6,994 nt of DNA from Microcaldota archaeon (GCA_021823945.1 JAKALW010000060.1:1-6994), one strand, 5' to 3'. Counted from the stretch's first letter, positions 1 to 5,516 are shown. The notes: generated by a model not told the origin, from the letters alone. Translations and numbers: made by a program.

Positions 1-1
1 G

Positions 2-1201
2 GATAGCCTCCGCAAGTACGCATCCGGCCTTGTCGAGTTCTCGCAGCAGACAAGGGACGCGAGGGAGAAAATGCTCAAAAACAAGGCGGCAGCCAAGTCA
101 TCCTTGAAAAATAAGGCTTCCAAGCTTGAGGCAGAATTCCTTTCTGTTGTGGAAAACGACCTTGCTCCTGTCTCGCCCATCCACGCCCGGATTTTCATAG
201 ATGAAATAGAGCGCATCAAGGCGCATTCGAATTTCAAGCAGGGCATCATGATAGAGTCGGACGCGAAGGCGTGCATGACTCCGGAAAAGATACTCCAGGT
301 TGCGATTTGCCTGATTTCGCAGGGCAGGATGCCCTATTCAAAATCCCTCCCTGACAAGGACTCGGTTGTAGCGGCCTATGACCTGGCGAACAAGATGCTG
401 TATGAACTGATAGAAATCAACGGCAGGATAGCAGATGACCTTTCCCTGCTTGGCTCCGCCAAGCTTGCTAGCATAGAGAAAGCCAAGGCTTACGGCCACA
501 TAGAGCACAATTTCGAGGACATTTTCCCGTCCTACCGCGAGCTTCTGTTGGCAAATTCCACACACCAGAATCTCGTGGTCAGGTACAGCGAAAGGATAAA
601 CAACCCTGGCGACGGCACTACGCCGCACCGGTTGACCATCCAGCCCGAGAACATAGGCGGCGCCGCATTTGAGGCTGTCGCCCCCATCGGCATGCATCCC
701 GGTAAGATAAAGGAATACCTGACTACTGCCGTGGCAGGCTCCAAGAAGGCATCCTTTGAGGACATAGTGCTTGGCCAGCCCTACACAATCAAGGCAATAA
801 AGGAAGATTTTGGCGCCAGGCGCAATGATTACCTTACCCATGTCATGCCTTACGTGGAAAACCTGATAGTCGCTGAAACCCTGAAATCCGAGTTTGGGAG
901 CGGGGGCATGGAAAAAAGGCTGATTGCCGACTCTATTGACGAAAACACGCTTCACGGCGCGGTGATTGCCATTGGCCAGACCCTGGCCGAAAATCCGGCA
1001 AAACTCCTTGGCAGGCCAAATACCGCTAAAGATACCCTGAAAACTGTCGCGGGCAGGGAAACCCTGGCGGACATTGAAAAATACAACATCCTCAAGAAGC
1101 TCATTCCCCTGCGCAACATGTCGGACATGATACACAGGAAAACCCATGAGAGCATCTATCTTTCGCTAAAGGATTTCAAGACAAGAATTGCGAAGCGCTG
1201 A
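2..1201 (+). CDS. Unrecognised helix-rich protein, 5' end outside window
   Basis: I do not recognise this protein. From the ATG at 71 it would be 376 residues. The frame stays open for 23 further codons to the left edge, and those codons show the same G/C-ending third positions as the rest, so the true start is probably upstream. A purine-rich GAGGGAG (61-67) lies just before ATG 71, so a start there cannot be excluded. The first ~50 residues after ATG 71 are Lys/Ala/Glu-rich and look helical, possibly coiled-coil. The remainder is mixed alpha/beta in appearance, with a Gly/Pro-rich stretch (NNPGDGTTPHRL) near residues 178-189 and a basic C-terminus (KTRIAKR). I see no signal peptide, membrane segment or catalytic motif. 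It ends at TGA 1199-1201, followed by a T-tract, and converges on the dCTP deaminase gene. That it is coding is well supported; its function is unknown. Confidence 0.8.
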   Translation, partial: DSLRKYASGLVEFSQQTRDAREKMLKNKAAAKSSLKNKASKLEAEFLSVVENDLAPVSPIHARIFIDEIERIKAHSNFKQGIMIESDAKACMTPEKILQVAICLISQGRMPYSKSLPDKDSVVAAYDLANKMLYELIEINGRIADDLSLLGSAKLASIEKAKAYGHIEHNFEDIFPSYRELLLANSTHQNLVVRYSERINNPGDGTTPHRLTIQPENIGGAAFEAVAPIGMHPGKIKEYLTTAVAGSKKASFEDIVLGQPYTIKAIKEDFGARRNDYLTHVMPYVENLIVAETLKSEFGSGGMEKRLIADSIDENTLHGAVIAIGQTLAENPAKLLGRPNTAKDTLKTVAGRETLADIEKYNILKKLIPLRNMSDMIHRKTHESIYLSLKDFKTRIAKR

Positions 1202-1216
1202 TGCCGCCTCAGGTTA

Positions 1217-1222
1217 TTTTTT
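1217..1222 (+). terminator. T6 tract after the first gene
   Basis: A run of six T's begins 15 nt after the stop codon of the upstream plus-strand gene. A second T-rich patch (TTTCTTTTTC) follows at 1271-1280. Archaeal RNA polymerase terminates at such T-runs without needing a hairpin. A weak 5-bp stem (CGCCC/GGGCG, 1226-1239) lies downstream of the T-run rather than before it, so it is probably not part of the signal. Confidence 0.5.
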
Positions 1223-1279
1223 CAACGCCCTCTTGGGCGCGGCAAGGCTTTTGCGCTACAGCCAAGCGCGTTTCTTTTT

Positions 1280-1801
1280 CTATTGCCTTGTAGCTATCTT
1301 GCCGAATTTGGCATATGGCTTTGCGGTCGGGGTGTCAAGCCTTTCAAACACGACTTGCGAAATCCTCATGCCCTTGTGTATCGTTACCGGGAATGGCGCC
1401 ATGTTGACTATTTCCAGGACCTGGTGGTTTGAAGAGCCCGGTTGGACAAGCGCGGACGTGATGTGCACGGCAAGCCCCATCCTTGCGAACCTGCTCCTTC
1501 CCTCAAGCGTGCCCATTATTCCTGCCGACAGCGTGATTTTTTCCACTGTCATTCCAAGGCACATTTCCGACGGCCCAAGCGTGATGCTTGGCGCGGTTAT
1601 CTTATAGGTAGCCTCGGCAAACCCGGTTTTTGCCAGGTCCACCTCTTTTGCCCAGACGTATTTATCCTTGAATTTCCAGAACCCACCCCCGAGGGTGAGG
1701 TCTACGCTTGCGCCATTGACCTGGCCTGGTCGCAGGCGCGGGGAAAATATAATCTGCCTGGATTTTATCGCTTTCAGGATGTCGATTTCAGATAGTACCA
1801 T
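1280..1801 (-). CDS. dcd: dCTP deaminase family protein (possibly DCD/DUT-type)
   Basis: This is a trimeric dUTPase-superfamily enzyme that deaminates dCTP to dUTP for dTTP synthesis; some archaeal members also hydrolyse dUTP to dUMP. With the chosen start it has 173 residues, a usual family length. Visible motifs are the N-terminal MVLSEIDILKAI, ASVDLTLG (32-39), the nucleotide-binding LEGRSRFARMGL (99-110) with the conserved Ser and Arg, HITS (113-116), and LEI with the expected catalytic Glu130. GMRISQVVFERL follows near 145-156. Where many relatives have IDPG or IDAG, this protein has VQPG (119-122), so a conserved Asp is Gln. I chose ATG 1801 over the in-frame ATG 1810 because it gives the family's typical start and lies ~28 nt from the TATA-like box, which suggests a leaderless transcript. 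Assignment to the family is firm; whether it is monofunctional or bifunctional is not settled. Confidence 0.9.
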   Translation of the reverse strand: MVLSEIDILKAIKSRQIIFSPRLRPGQVNGASVDLTLGGGFWKFKDKYVWAKEVDLAKTGFAEATYKITAPSITLGPSEMCLGMTVEKITLSAGIMGTLEGRSRFARMGLAVHITSALVQPGSSNHQVLEIVNMAPFPVTIHKGMRISQVVFERLDTPTAKPYAKFGKIATRQ

Positions 1802-1825
1802 GCCGACCATTCTGTTTTTTCCGGC

Positions 1826-1832
1826 TTATTAA
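1826..1832 (-). promoter_or_regulatory. TATA-like box for dcd (leaderless)
   Basis: On the minus strand this reads TTAATAA in the context GGTTAATAAG. Its centre (1829) is about 28 nt upstream of ATG 1801, so transcription would start at or within a few bases of that ATG. There is no clear Shine-Dalgarno sequence before the start, which fits a leaderless mRNA. Confidence 0.55.
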
Positions 1833-1893
1833 CCTTTCTTGGGAGCAGAATCCGGCCCGCCTGCACACTTGGCAATGCACGCGGAAAATTATC

Positions 1894-1904
1894 ATGCCAG
1901 GCAT
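1894..1904. promoter_or_regulatory. 11-bp palindrome ATGCC-A-GGCAT
   Basis: This is a perfect inverted repeat with 5-bp arms around a central A, directly abutting the tandem repeat cluster that starts at 1905. Its position between two divergent promoters would suit a dimeric regulator, but the arms are short and no known operator is recognised. Confidence 0.3.
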
Positions 1905-1940
1905 CAGGCAAAGCACCAGGCAATGCACCAGGCAAAGCAA
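1905..1940. repeat. Three 12-bp tandem repeats, CAGGCAAAGCAC type
   Basis: Three adjacent units are seen: CAGGCAAAGCAC (1905-1916), CAGGCAATGCAC (1917-1928) and CAGGCAAAGCAA (1929-1940). They differ by one or two bases from each other. The 10-mer GGCAATGCAC of the middle unit also occurs at 1871-1880, and TGCAATGC follows immediately at 1941-1948. The cluster lies ~60 nt upstream of the TATA box of the PFOR-like operon and ~75 nt upstream of that of dcd. It may be a regulator binding array or simply a microsatellite-like expansion. Confidence 0.75.
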
Positions 1941-1986
1941 TGCAATGCGCCTTGCAAGCCAATCAACCCGCTGGTTTTGCCTTTTT

Positions 1987-1994
1987 GCACGTGC
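1987..1994. promoter_or_regulatory. GCACGTGC palindrome just upstream of the TATA box
   Basis: This perfect 8-bp palindrome ends 5 nt before the TATA box of the PFOR-like operon, overlapping or touching the place where the BRE (TFB-binding element) lies. A protein bound here could block or help TFB. The short length makes chance plausible. Confidence 0.3.
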
Positions 1995-1999
1995 CCATA

Positions 2000-2010
2000 T
2001 TTATATATAA
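2000..2010 (+). promoter_or_regulatory. TATA box of the PFOR-like operon (leaderless)
   Basis: TTTATATATAA stands out sharply against the GC-rich surroundings and is close to the ideal archaeal TATA box. Its centre (~2005) is ~27 nt upstream of ATG 2032, so the transcript should start at or next to the A of the start codon. No Shine-Dalgarno sequence sits at a useful distance, which agrees with a leaderless first gene. Confidence 0.8.
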
Positions 2011-2031
2011 TAAAAGGGACAATAGCCTTCC

Positions 2032-2565
2032 ATGTTCGAAGTCAGGATTCACGGCGCCTTGGGCCAGGAGGCGTTCCTATGTGGCAGGATTCTTGCCTCC
2101 GCGGCATTTTACGAGGGCAAGTTTTCGTCTTGCTTCACCTTTGCCGGGCTTGACGTCAATGACGGAACTGAGACCGTCCACCTGCGGATAGACGATGTCA
2201 CAATCAGGCGCAGCCATAAAATCACGCGGCCCGACTGCATAGTAGTCCTCGACCCGATGCTCCTTGACGTCCCGTCCACTCTCGAAGGGCTCGAATCCGC
2301 AGGGAAAGTCATTGTGAATTCCAAAAAGACCAGGTATGAGATAGAGACTGGGGCCAAGAACATTTACACTGTCGACGCCCAGGAGGCGTCGAACCTTTTC
2401 CTCCCGAAAAAATCCGAAGGCGTCGTGGCATCTGGCGCGGTTGCCAAGGTCGCTGGAATCGCGCCGGAGGAATCCCTCTACCGCGCCGCGGACGACATTT
2501 TCCCGCCATCAATGGCAGCAGCTTGCAAGAAGGCGATGCAGTGGTGCTACAACTCGGTGAAATGA
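2032..2565 (+). CDS. Divergent PFOR/KOR gamma-subunit-like protein
   Basis: This 177-residue protein matches the length and pattern of the gamma subunit of archaeal 2-oxoacid:ferredoxin oxidoreductases. It starts FEVRIHG, has ILASAAFYEGKFSSCFTFAG (20-39) where relatives have ILA.AAF.EGK...FP.FG, then LRIDD (51-55), an IVVLDP strand (70-75), VNS (95-97), and the end region GAVAKVAGI. In active enzymes the N-terminal loop is GRGGQG. Here it is GALGQE (8-13), with two of the glycines gone. The usual ERRG segment after FG is LDVNDG (40-45). The gene opens a three-gene operon behind a strong TATA box and ends 1 nt before the alpha-like gene. Family membership by eye is good. Ordinary enzymatic function is doubtful, so I give no por symbol. 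Confidence 0.8.
   Translation: MFEVRIHGALGQEAFLCGRILASAAFYEGKFSSCFTFAGLDVNDGTETVHLRIDDVTIRRSHKITRPDCIVVLDPMLLDVPSTLEGLESAGKVIVNSKKTRYEIETGAKNIYTVDAQEASNLFLPKKSEGVVASGAVAKVAGIAPEESLYRAADDIFPPSMAAACKKAMQWCYNSVK
2556..2560 (+). promoter_or_regulatory. Shine-Dalgarno GGTGA for the alpha-like gene
   Basis: GGTGA, complementary to the archaeal anti-SD, lies inside the last codons of the gamma-like gene, with a 6-nt spacer to ATG 2567. Together with the 1-nt gap between the genes it suggests translational coupling. Confidence 0.6.
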
Positions 2566-2566
2566 C

Positions 2567-3688
2567 ATGGCCCTGAGGACATATTATTCCGCTGACGCCA
2601 TAGCCGAGACTATCCTGAAATGCTCGCCGCACCTGCTGGCAGGCATAAAGGAGGAGCCTGTCAGGGGCATTGTCGACCTGCTTGAAAAGAACTGCTCTCT
2701 CCATTCCGATCCCAAAGCGCTGCTCTCGAGGCTTGAAGGCTCTTCAATGTCTGGGGCGCGGTCGCTTGGGATACTCAACTCCAACCACCTTCCCGGCTGC
2801 CTGCCGGAGCTGATGTCAGTCGCGGCAAACCACCTGCCCATTGTTCTCGTGGTGGCTAACAGGTCGGCGTTCGTGCCCAATTCCTACCTGTGCGACCATC
2901 AGGCGGCACTTTCAGTCTCAAGCTGCGGCTGGATAATGCTCTTCTGCGCAAGCATCCAGGAATTCGTGGACACCCTGCCCCAGGCCTTCAAGATATCCGC
3001 GTCCACAAGAATTCCAGTCATGGTCTTCATAGACGGGTTCTACCACACGCACGCCGTCACCCAGCTCGACGTCCCGAAAAAGGAAGTGTTCGAGAAATAC
3101 CTTTCCGACGCGAAAATCCGGACAGAAATCGAGTTCAAGTCGCGAAAATTCAATTTCGGCACCATCCTGCCAAAGGAATACCAAAAGTTGCTCGTGCAGA
3201 TGGAGAACGCCCTCGCGGCTTCCAAAGAGCGCATAATCCAGGCGGAATTCCAGTGGAACGACCTGGCCGGCAGAAGCTACGGCAACGGGCTTTACGAGAG
3301 CTATATGCTCTCGGACGCGCAGTCCGTCCTTGTCTGCATGGGCGCGTTCTACGGCAATGCGCACGAGGCATGCGAGCGCCAGAGGAAACAGGGCATCAGG
3401 TCTGGCGTATTGCGGCTCAAGTGCTACAGGCCGTTCCCGTACGAGATAGGCGAGGAGCTTGAGAACAGGAATGCTGGAGTGTTCGAGAAGTCCATTGCCC
3501 TGGGCTCGTCCGGCTCTCTTTACCTTGACCTTCTTGAAACCGCCCAGACGCGCACGGGCATGAGGCTTGTGGGCCAGTTTTTCGGCGGGCTTGGCGGCAC
3601 AGACATCAATGTCAAGAACGCGCGAATCATGCTTGAGAAAATCGGCTCAGGCCAGAAAATCCGGGAATACATAGAGGGCGGGAACTAG
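2567..3688 (+). CDS. Divergent PFOR/KOR alpha-subunit-like protein
   Basis: This 373-residue protein aligns by eye with PorA-type alpha subunits over its whole length. It shows a GSSMSGARSLG segment (58-68), LPIVLVVANR (90-99) whose Asn-Arg matches the substrate-binding Arg of PFOR, CDHQ and a GW pair (109-122), PVMVFIDGF..TH (140-152), then the PFOR_II-like C-terminal domain with RLKCYRPFP, FEKSIALGSSG and GLGGTDI. Two active-site features have changed. The YPITP loop, whose Thr contacts pyruvate, is SPHLL (20-24). The Glu that activates the thiamine ring (SE in relatives) aligns with Asp48 in HSDP. The gene has intact length, normal codon use and a good SD. Its order after gamma is as in archaeal por operons, but the ferredoxin-like delta gene normally between them is absent. 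The fold call is firm; substrate and activity are unknown. Confidence 0.85.
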   Translation: MALRTYYSADAIAETILKCSPHLLAGIKEEPVRGIVDLLEKNCSLHSDPKALLSRLEGSSMSGARSLGILNSNHLPGCLPELMSVAANHLPIVLVVANRSAFVPNSYLCDHQAALSVSSCGWIMLFCASIQEFVDTLPQAFKISASTRIPVMVFIDGFYHTHAVTQLDVPKKEVFEKYLSDAKIRTEIEFKSRKFNFGTILPKEYQKLLVQMENALAASKERIIQAEFQWNDLAGRSYGNGLYESYMLSDAQSVLVCMGAFYGNAHEACERQRKQGIRSGVLRLKCYRPFPYEIGEELENRNAGVFEKSIALGSSGSLYLDLLETAQTRTGMRLVGQFFGGLGGTDINVKNARIMLEKIGSGQKIREYIEGGN

Positions 3689-3706
3689 GTTCGGCACAGC
3701 ATTTGC

Positions 3707-3711
3707 AAGGA
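3707..3711 (+). promoter_or_regulatory. Shine-Dalgarno AAGGA for the beta-like gene
   Basis: AAGGA sits in the 27-nt gap after the alpha-like gene, 4 nt before GTG 3716 and 13 nt before the in-frame ATG 3725. The spacing favours GTG slightly. An in-frame TAA directly precedes the GTG (3713-3715), so no longer start is possible. Confidence 0.45.
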
Positions 3712-3715
3712 TTAA

Positions 3716-5422
3716 GTGGTATATATGGAATCCGACATGAAAAGGGACGCGGTGCGCGACTGCCTCGATTCCTATGCCAAAGCCCTGCGCGGCAAGAAGG
3801 CGCAGGCGGTCATCATCAACGACACAGACATGGATTTCTATCCGGACGTGTCAACGCATTTCTCGGGAATACCCTTCGACTACGTCCGGACCGTTTTCGA
3901 GGACCCTTACGGGCTCGCGCTCGGCATGCTTGCGGCGCAAAAGGAGCTCAAGACAAAGTTCGCAATCATCCTGGTATCCCAGCACCATTCAGTCTACCAC
4001 ATGACGCCTTTCACCCTGAACGACCTGTTCAGGGCCGGCGGGGACGTCCACCTGCTCCTTTTCGAGTCGCACATGGCGCGCCGCATTTCCGAGGAGGGCA
4101 TGCCGGTCATCCGGGACGAGCTCATAGAAAGCGTGCTCCCCGAATCGCAAAGGCTGGATTTCGACTTCATGCACAGCTTCATATGGGTGTCGGAGAAGTT
4201 CGAGGCTGAATACGTGGCAATGGGGAGCGCGGCTTACGGCGAAGACCTGAAGGCGAAGGCGTTCAACGCAATGTCCACGTGCAACAATTCCATCATTGTC
4301 GTGCACTCTCCGTCGGCAAAGGAGGATGACAGCCTGGAGTACCTCCAAAAGGCGGTGGAGTGCGGCATTGTCAGGCTTTACGAGCAGTCATGCTCCGGGA
4401 TGTTCAAGGTAAATTATGTCCCGTCATTCATACCAGTCACGGAATTTTTCAGCTCCAACAAGTTTTTCTCCGGCATTTCAGCCGAGCAGATAGCCCACAT
4501 GCAGCAGAAGGTCTATGCGTGGTGGGAGTCGCGCGCGCCAGGGAAAATGCCGCACCCGCAGTTCATTGAAAAAGAGGTTTGGAGCGTTGATTTTGGCGTT
4601 TCCGCGGGCAAGGAACGGTCTTCCGGCGAGGCAAAGCTCGCAGCCATGAAAGAAAAGTTTTCCGATACCGGGGCTGCCCTGAAGCAGCCTGGCAAACAGG
4701 CAGGAGAGGGCAAGTTCGGGTTCTCGGAAATCGAGGAAAAGGACATTGACACTTTGCATCCAATACCGTCTTCTGAAATAGCTGCGGAGCGCGGCGTGCA
4801 GACGGCGAAGGATGCGCCAGGGTCTGGCGGCGGGCGCGTCGGCATGTTTGCCACTCCGCCCGCTATTTCAACTGCGCAATCGCGCGCAGAGCCTCCCGCA
4901 GTCACGCCGCAGGCGCAAGACGAGAAGGGCGGGGATGTTCCTGGGCCAGTGTCGCCTTCGCAAATACGCATGTATACTGGCGAAATCCCGCCTGAGGCGA
5001 AAAAGGAAGAGCCTGGGGAGCCGTTCGCCCCAAGCGCTGCGACTGCGCGAAAAGAGAAGCCCCAGTTCGGGCTTGAGTCCATGATTGAGAAGGGCGAGGA
5101 AGGTCTCCAGGGTTCCGAAATTGAAAGCATACTCGCGCCCGACGAGTCGAGGAAACTTGTCGAGGATAAGCTGCACGAGAAGGCGGAGGAGGCAAAGAAA
5201 AAAGAGGGCTGGCCTTACTACCAGGGTGAAGACAAGCCGCCTGCCGCGCTATCGGGCATGATTGACGAGGTCGAGGAGGAGAAGAAGCCCAAAGAACAGG
5301 GCAGGCAGGGAAGCCAGCCATATTCGCAATCAGCCGGCCAATCCCAGCAACCAGGGAATCCCTCCAAAAAGAAGCCGCATTCCGACAACCCTGCCTTGGA
5401 CGGGATGCTTGAGGAAGTCTGA
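3716..5422 (+). CDS. PFOR beta-subunit-like pseudo-enzyme with long charged C-terminal tail
   Basis: This 568-residue protein is about twice the length of a PorB beta subunit (~300). Residues ~28-275 follow the PorB pattern: AVIIND (31-36), FDYVRTVFEDPYGLALGML (54-72) for the usual H.AFENAAA.ASG, a central strand FAIILV, YVAMGSAAYGEDLKAKAFNAM (166-186) for the usual YVATA...P.DL..KV..A, IIVVHSPS, and a terminal helix ending VYAWW. The thiamine-diphosphate/Mg motif GGDGGT.DIG is VSQHHSVYHMT (87-97). The downstream DNEAYMNTG is FESHMARRI, the N-terminal CxxC is missing, and the Cys of NATGC is Met. Cofactor and cluster binding are therefore not expected. Residues ~276-568 form a Lys/Glu/Pro/Gln/Ser-rich, probably disordered tail with three LxxM(I/L)(E/D) motifs, the last at the very C-terminus. 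The start is GTG 3716, or possibly ATG 3725. The gene ends the operon before a T8 terminator. Confidence 0.85.
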   Translation: MVYMESDMKRDAVRDCLDSYAKALRGKKAQAVIINDTDMDFYPDVSTHFSGIPFDYVRTVFEDPYGLALGMLAAQKELKTKFAIILVSQHHSVYHMTPFTLNDLFRAGGDVHLLLFESHMARRISEEGMPVIRDELIESVLPESQRLDFDFMHSFIWVSEKFEAEYVAMGSAAYGEDLKAKAFNAMSTCNNSIIVVHSPSAKEDDSLEYLQKAVECGIVRLYEQSCSGMFKVNYVPSFIPVTEFFSSNKFFSGISAEQIAHMQQKVYAWWESRAPGKMPHPQFIEKEVWSVDFGVSAGKERSSGEAKLAAMKEKFSDTGAALKQPGKQAGEGKFGFSEIEEKDIDTLHPIPSSEIAAERGVQTAKDAPGSGGGRVGMFATPPAISTAQSRAEPPAVTPQAQDEKGGDVPGPVSPSQIRMYTGEIPPEAKKEEPGEPFAPSAATARKEKPQFGLESMIEKGEEGLQGSEIESILAPDESRKLVEDKLHEKAEEAKKKEGWPYYQGEDKPPAALSGMIDEVEEEKKPKEQGRQGSQPYSQSAGQSQQPGNPSKKKPHSDNPALDGMLEEV

Positions 5423-5432
5423 ACCGGGAACA

Positions 5433-5440
5433 TTTTTTTT
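5433..5440 (+). terminator. T8 terminator of the PFOR-like operon
   Basis: Eight consecutive T's start 10 nt after the stop codon of the beta-like gene. This is the longest T-run in the window and fits intrinsic archaeal termination. It separates the operon from the following peptidase gene. Confidence 0.7.
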
Positions 5441-5508
5441 CAGGCCTGATTTTGCCGGCAATGGCTTGTATGCGGGCGTATTTACATAAAATTACACTTA
5501 TCATAACA

Positions 5509-5516
5509 TTTATATA
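5509..5516 (+). promoter_or_regulatory. TATA box of the M48 peptidase gene
   Basis: TTTATATA lies in an AT-rich pocket (5481-5517) of the 147-nt spacer. The predicted transcription start is ~5539, giving a leader of ~30 nt that contains the Shine-Dalgarno GGAGAG (5561-5566). This gene is thus expected to be SD-led, unlike the leaderless first gene of the operon upstream. I see nothing else in the spacer. Confidence 0.7.

Larger units (their letters stand above)
1802..2031. other. Divergent intergenic region, dcd / PFOR-like operon
   Basis: This ~230-nt non-coding spacer separates the divergently transcribed dcd gene and the PFOR-like operon. It holds a TATA box at each end and, in the middle, a 12-bp tandem repeat cluster and short palindromes, described separately. 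Short frames can be read across the repeat on both strands. They encode only repeat-driven peptides (Ala-Leu-Pro-Gly or His-Gln-Ala-Lys), and I do not regard them as genes. Confidence 0.7.

Noticed and set aside
338..1147. 269-residue open frame on the minus strand
   Set aside because: It lies wholly inside the better-supported plus-strand gene, shows no family motif and is a typical antisense shadow of GC-biased codons.
1226..1239. Hairpin CGCCC-TCTT-GGGCG as an intrinsic terminator
   Set aside because: It has only a 5-bp stem. On the plus strand the T-run comes before rather than after it, and on the minus strand it is followed by A's.
1871..1948. CRISPR array
   Set aside because: The units are 12 bp and directly adjacent without spacers, and no cas genes are nearby.
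1774..2153. Small frames across the intergenic repeat, both strands
   Set aside because: Their sequences are driven by the 12-bp repeat (ALPG or HQAK peptides), and they overlap both core promoters.
2890..3462. 190-residue plus-strand frame inside the alpha-like gene
   Set aside because: It is an Arg/His/Gly-rich out-of-frame reading of the alpha-like gene, with no promoter or domain.
2032..5422. Plain annotation as functional pyruvate:ferredoxin oxidoreductase porG-porA-porB
   Set aside because: The fold pattern fits, but TPP/Mg, Fe-S and pyruvate-binding motifs are missing and there is no delta subunit, so the functional name would mislead.
2032..5422. Three decaying pseudogenes
   Set aside because: All frames are intact with full-length domains, consistent codon bias, SD signals, a strong TATA box and a terminator; decay should have left stops or frameshifts.
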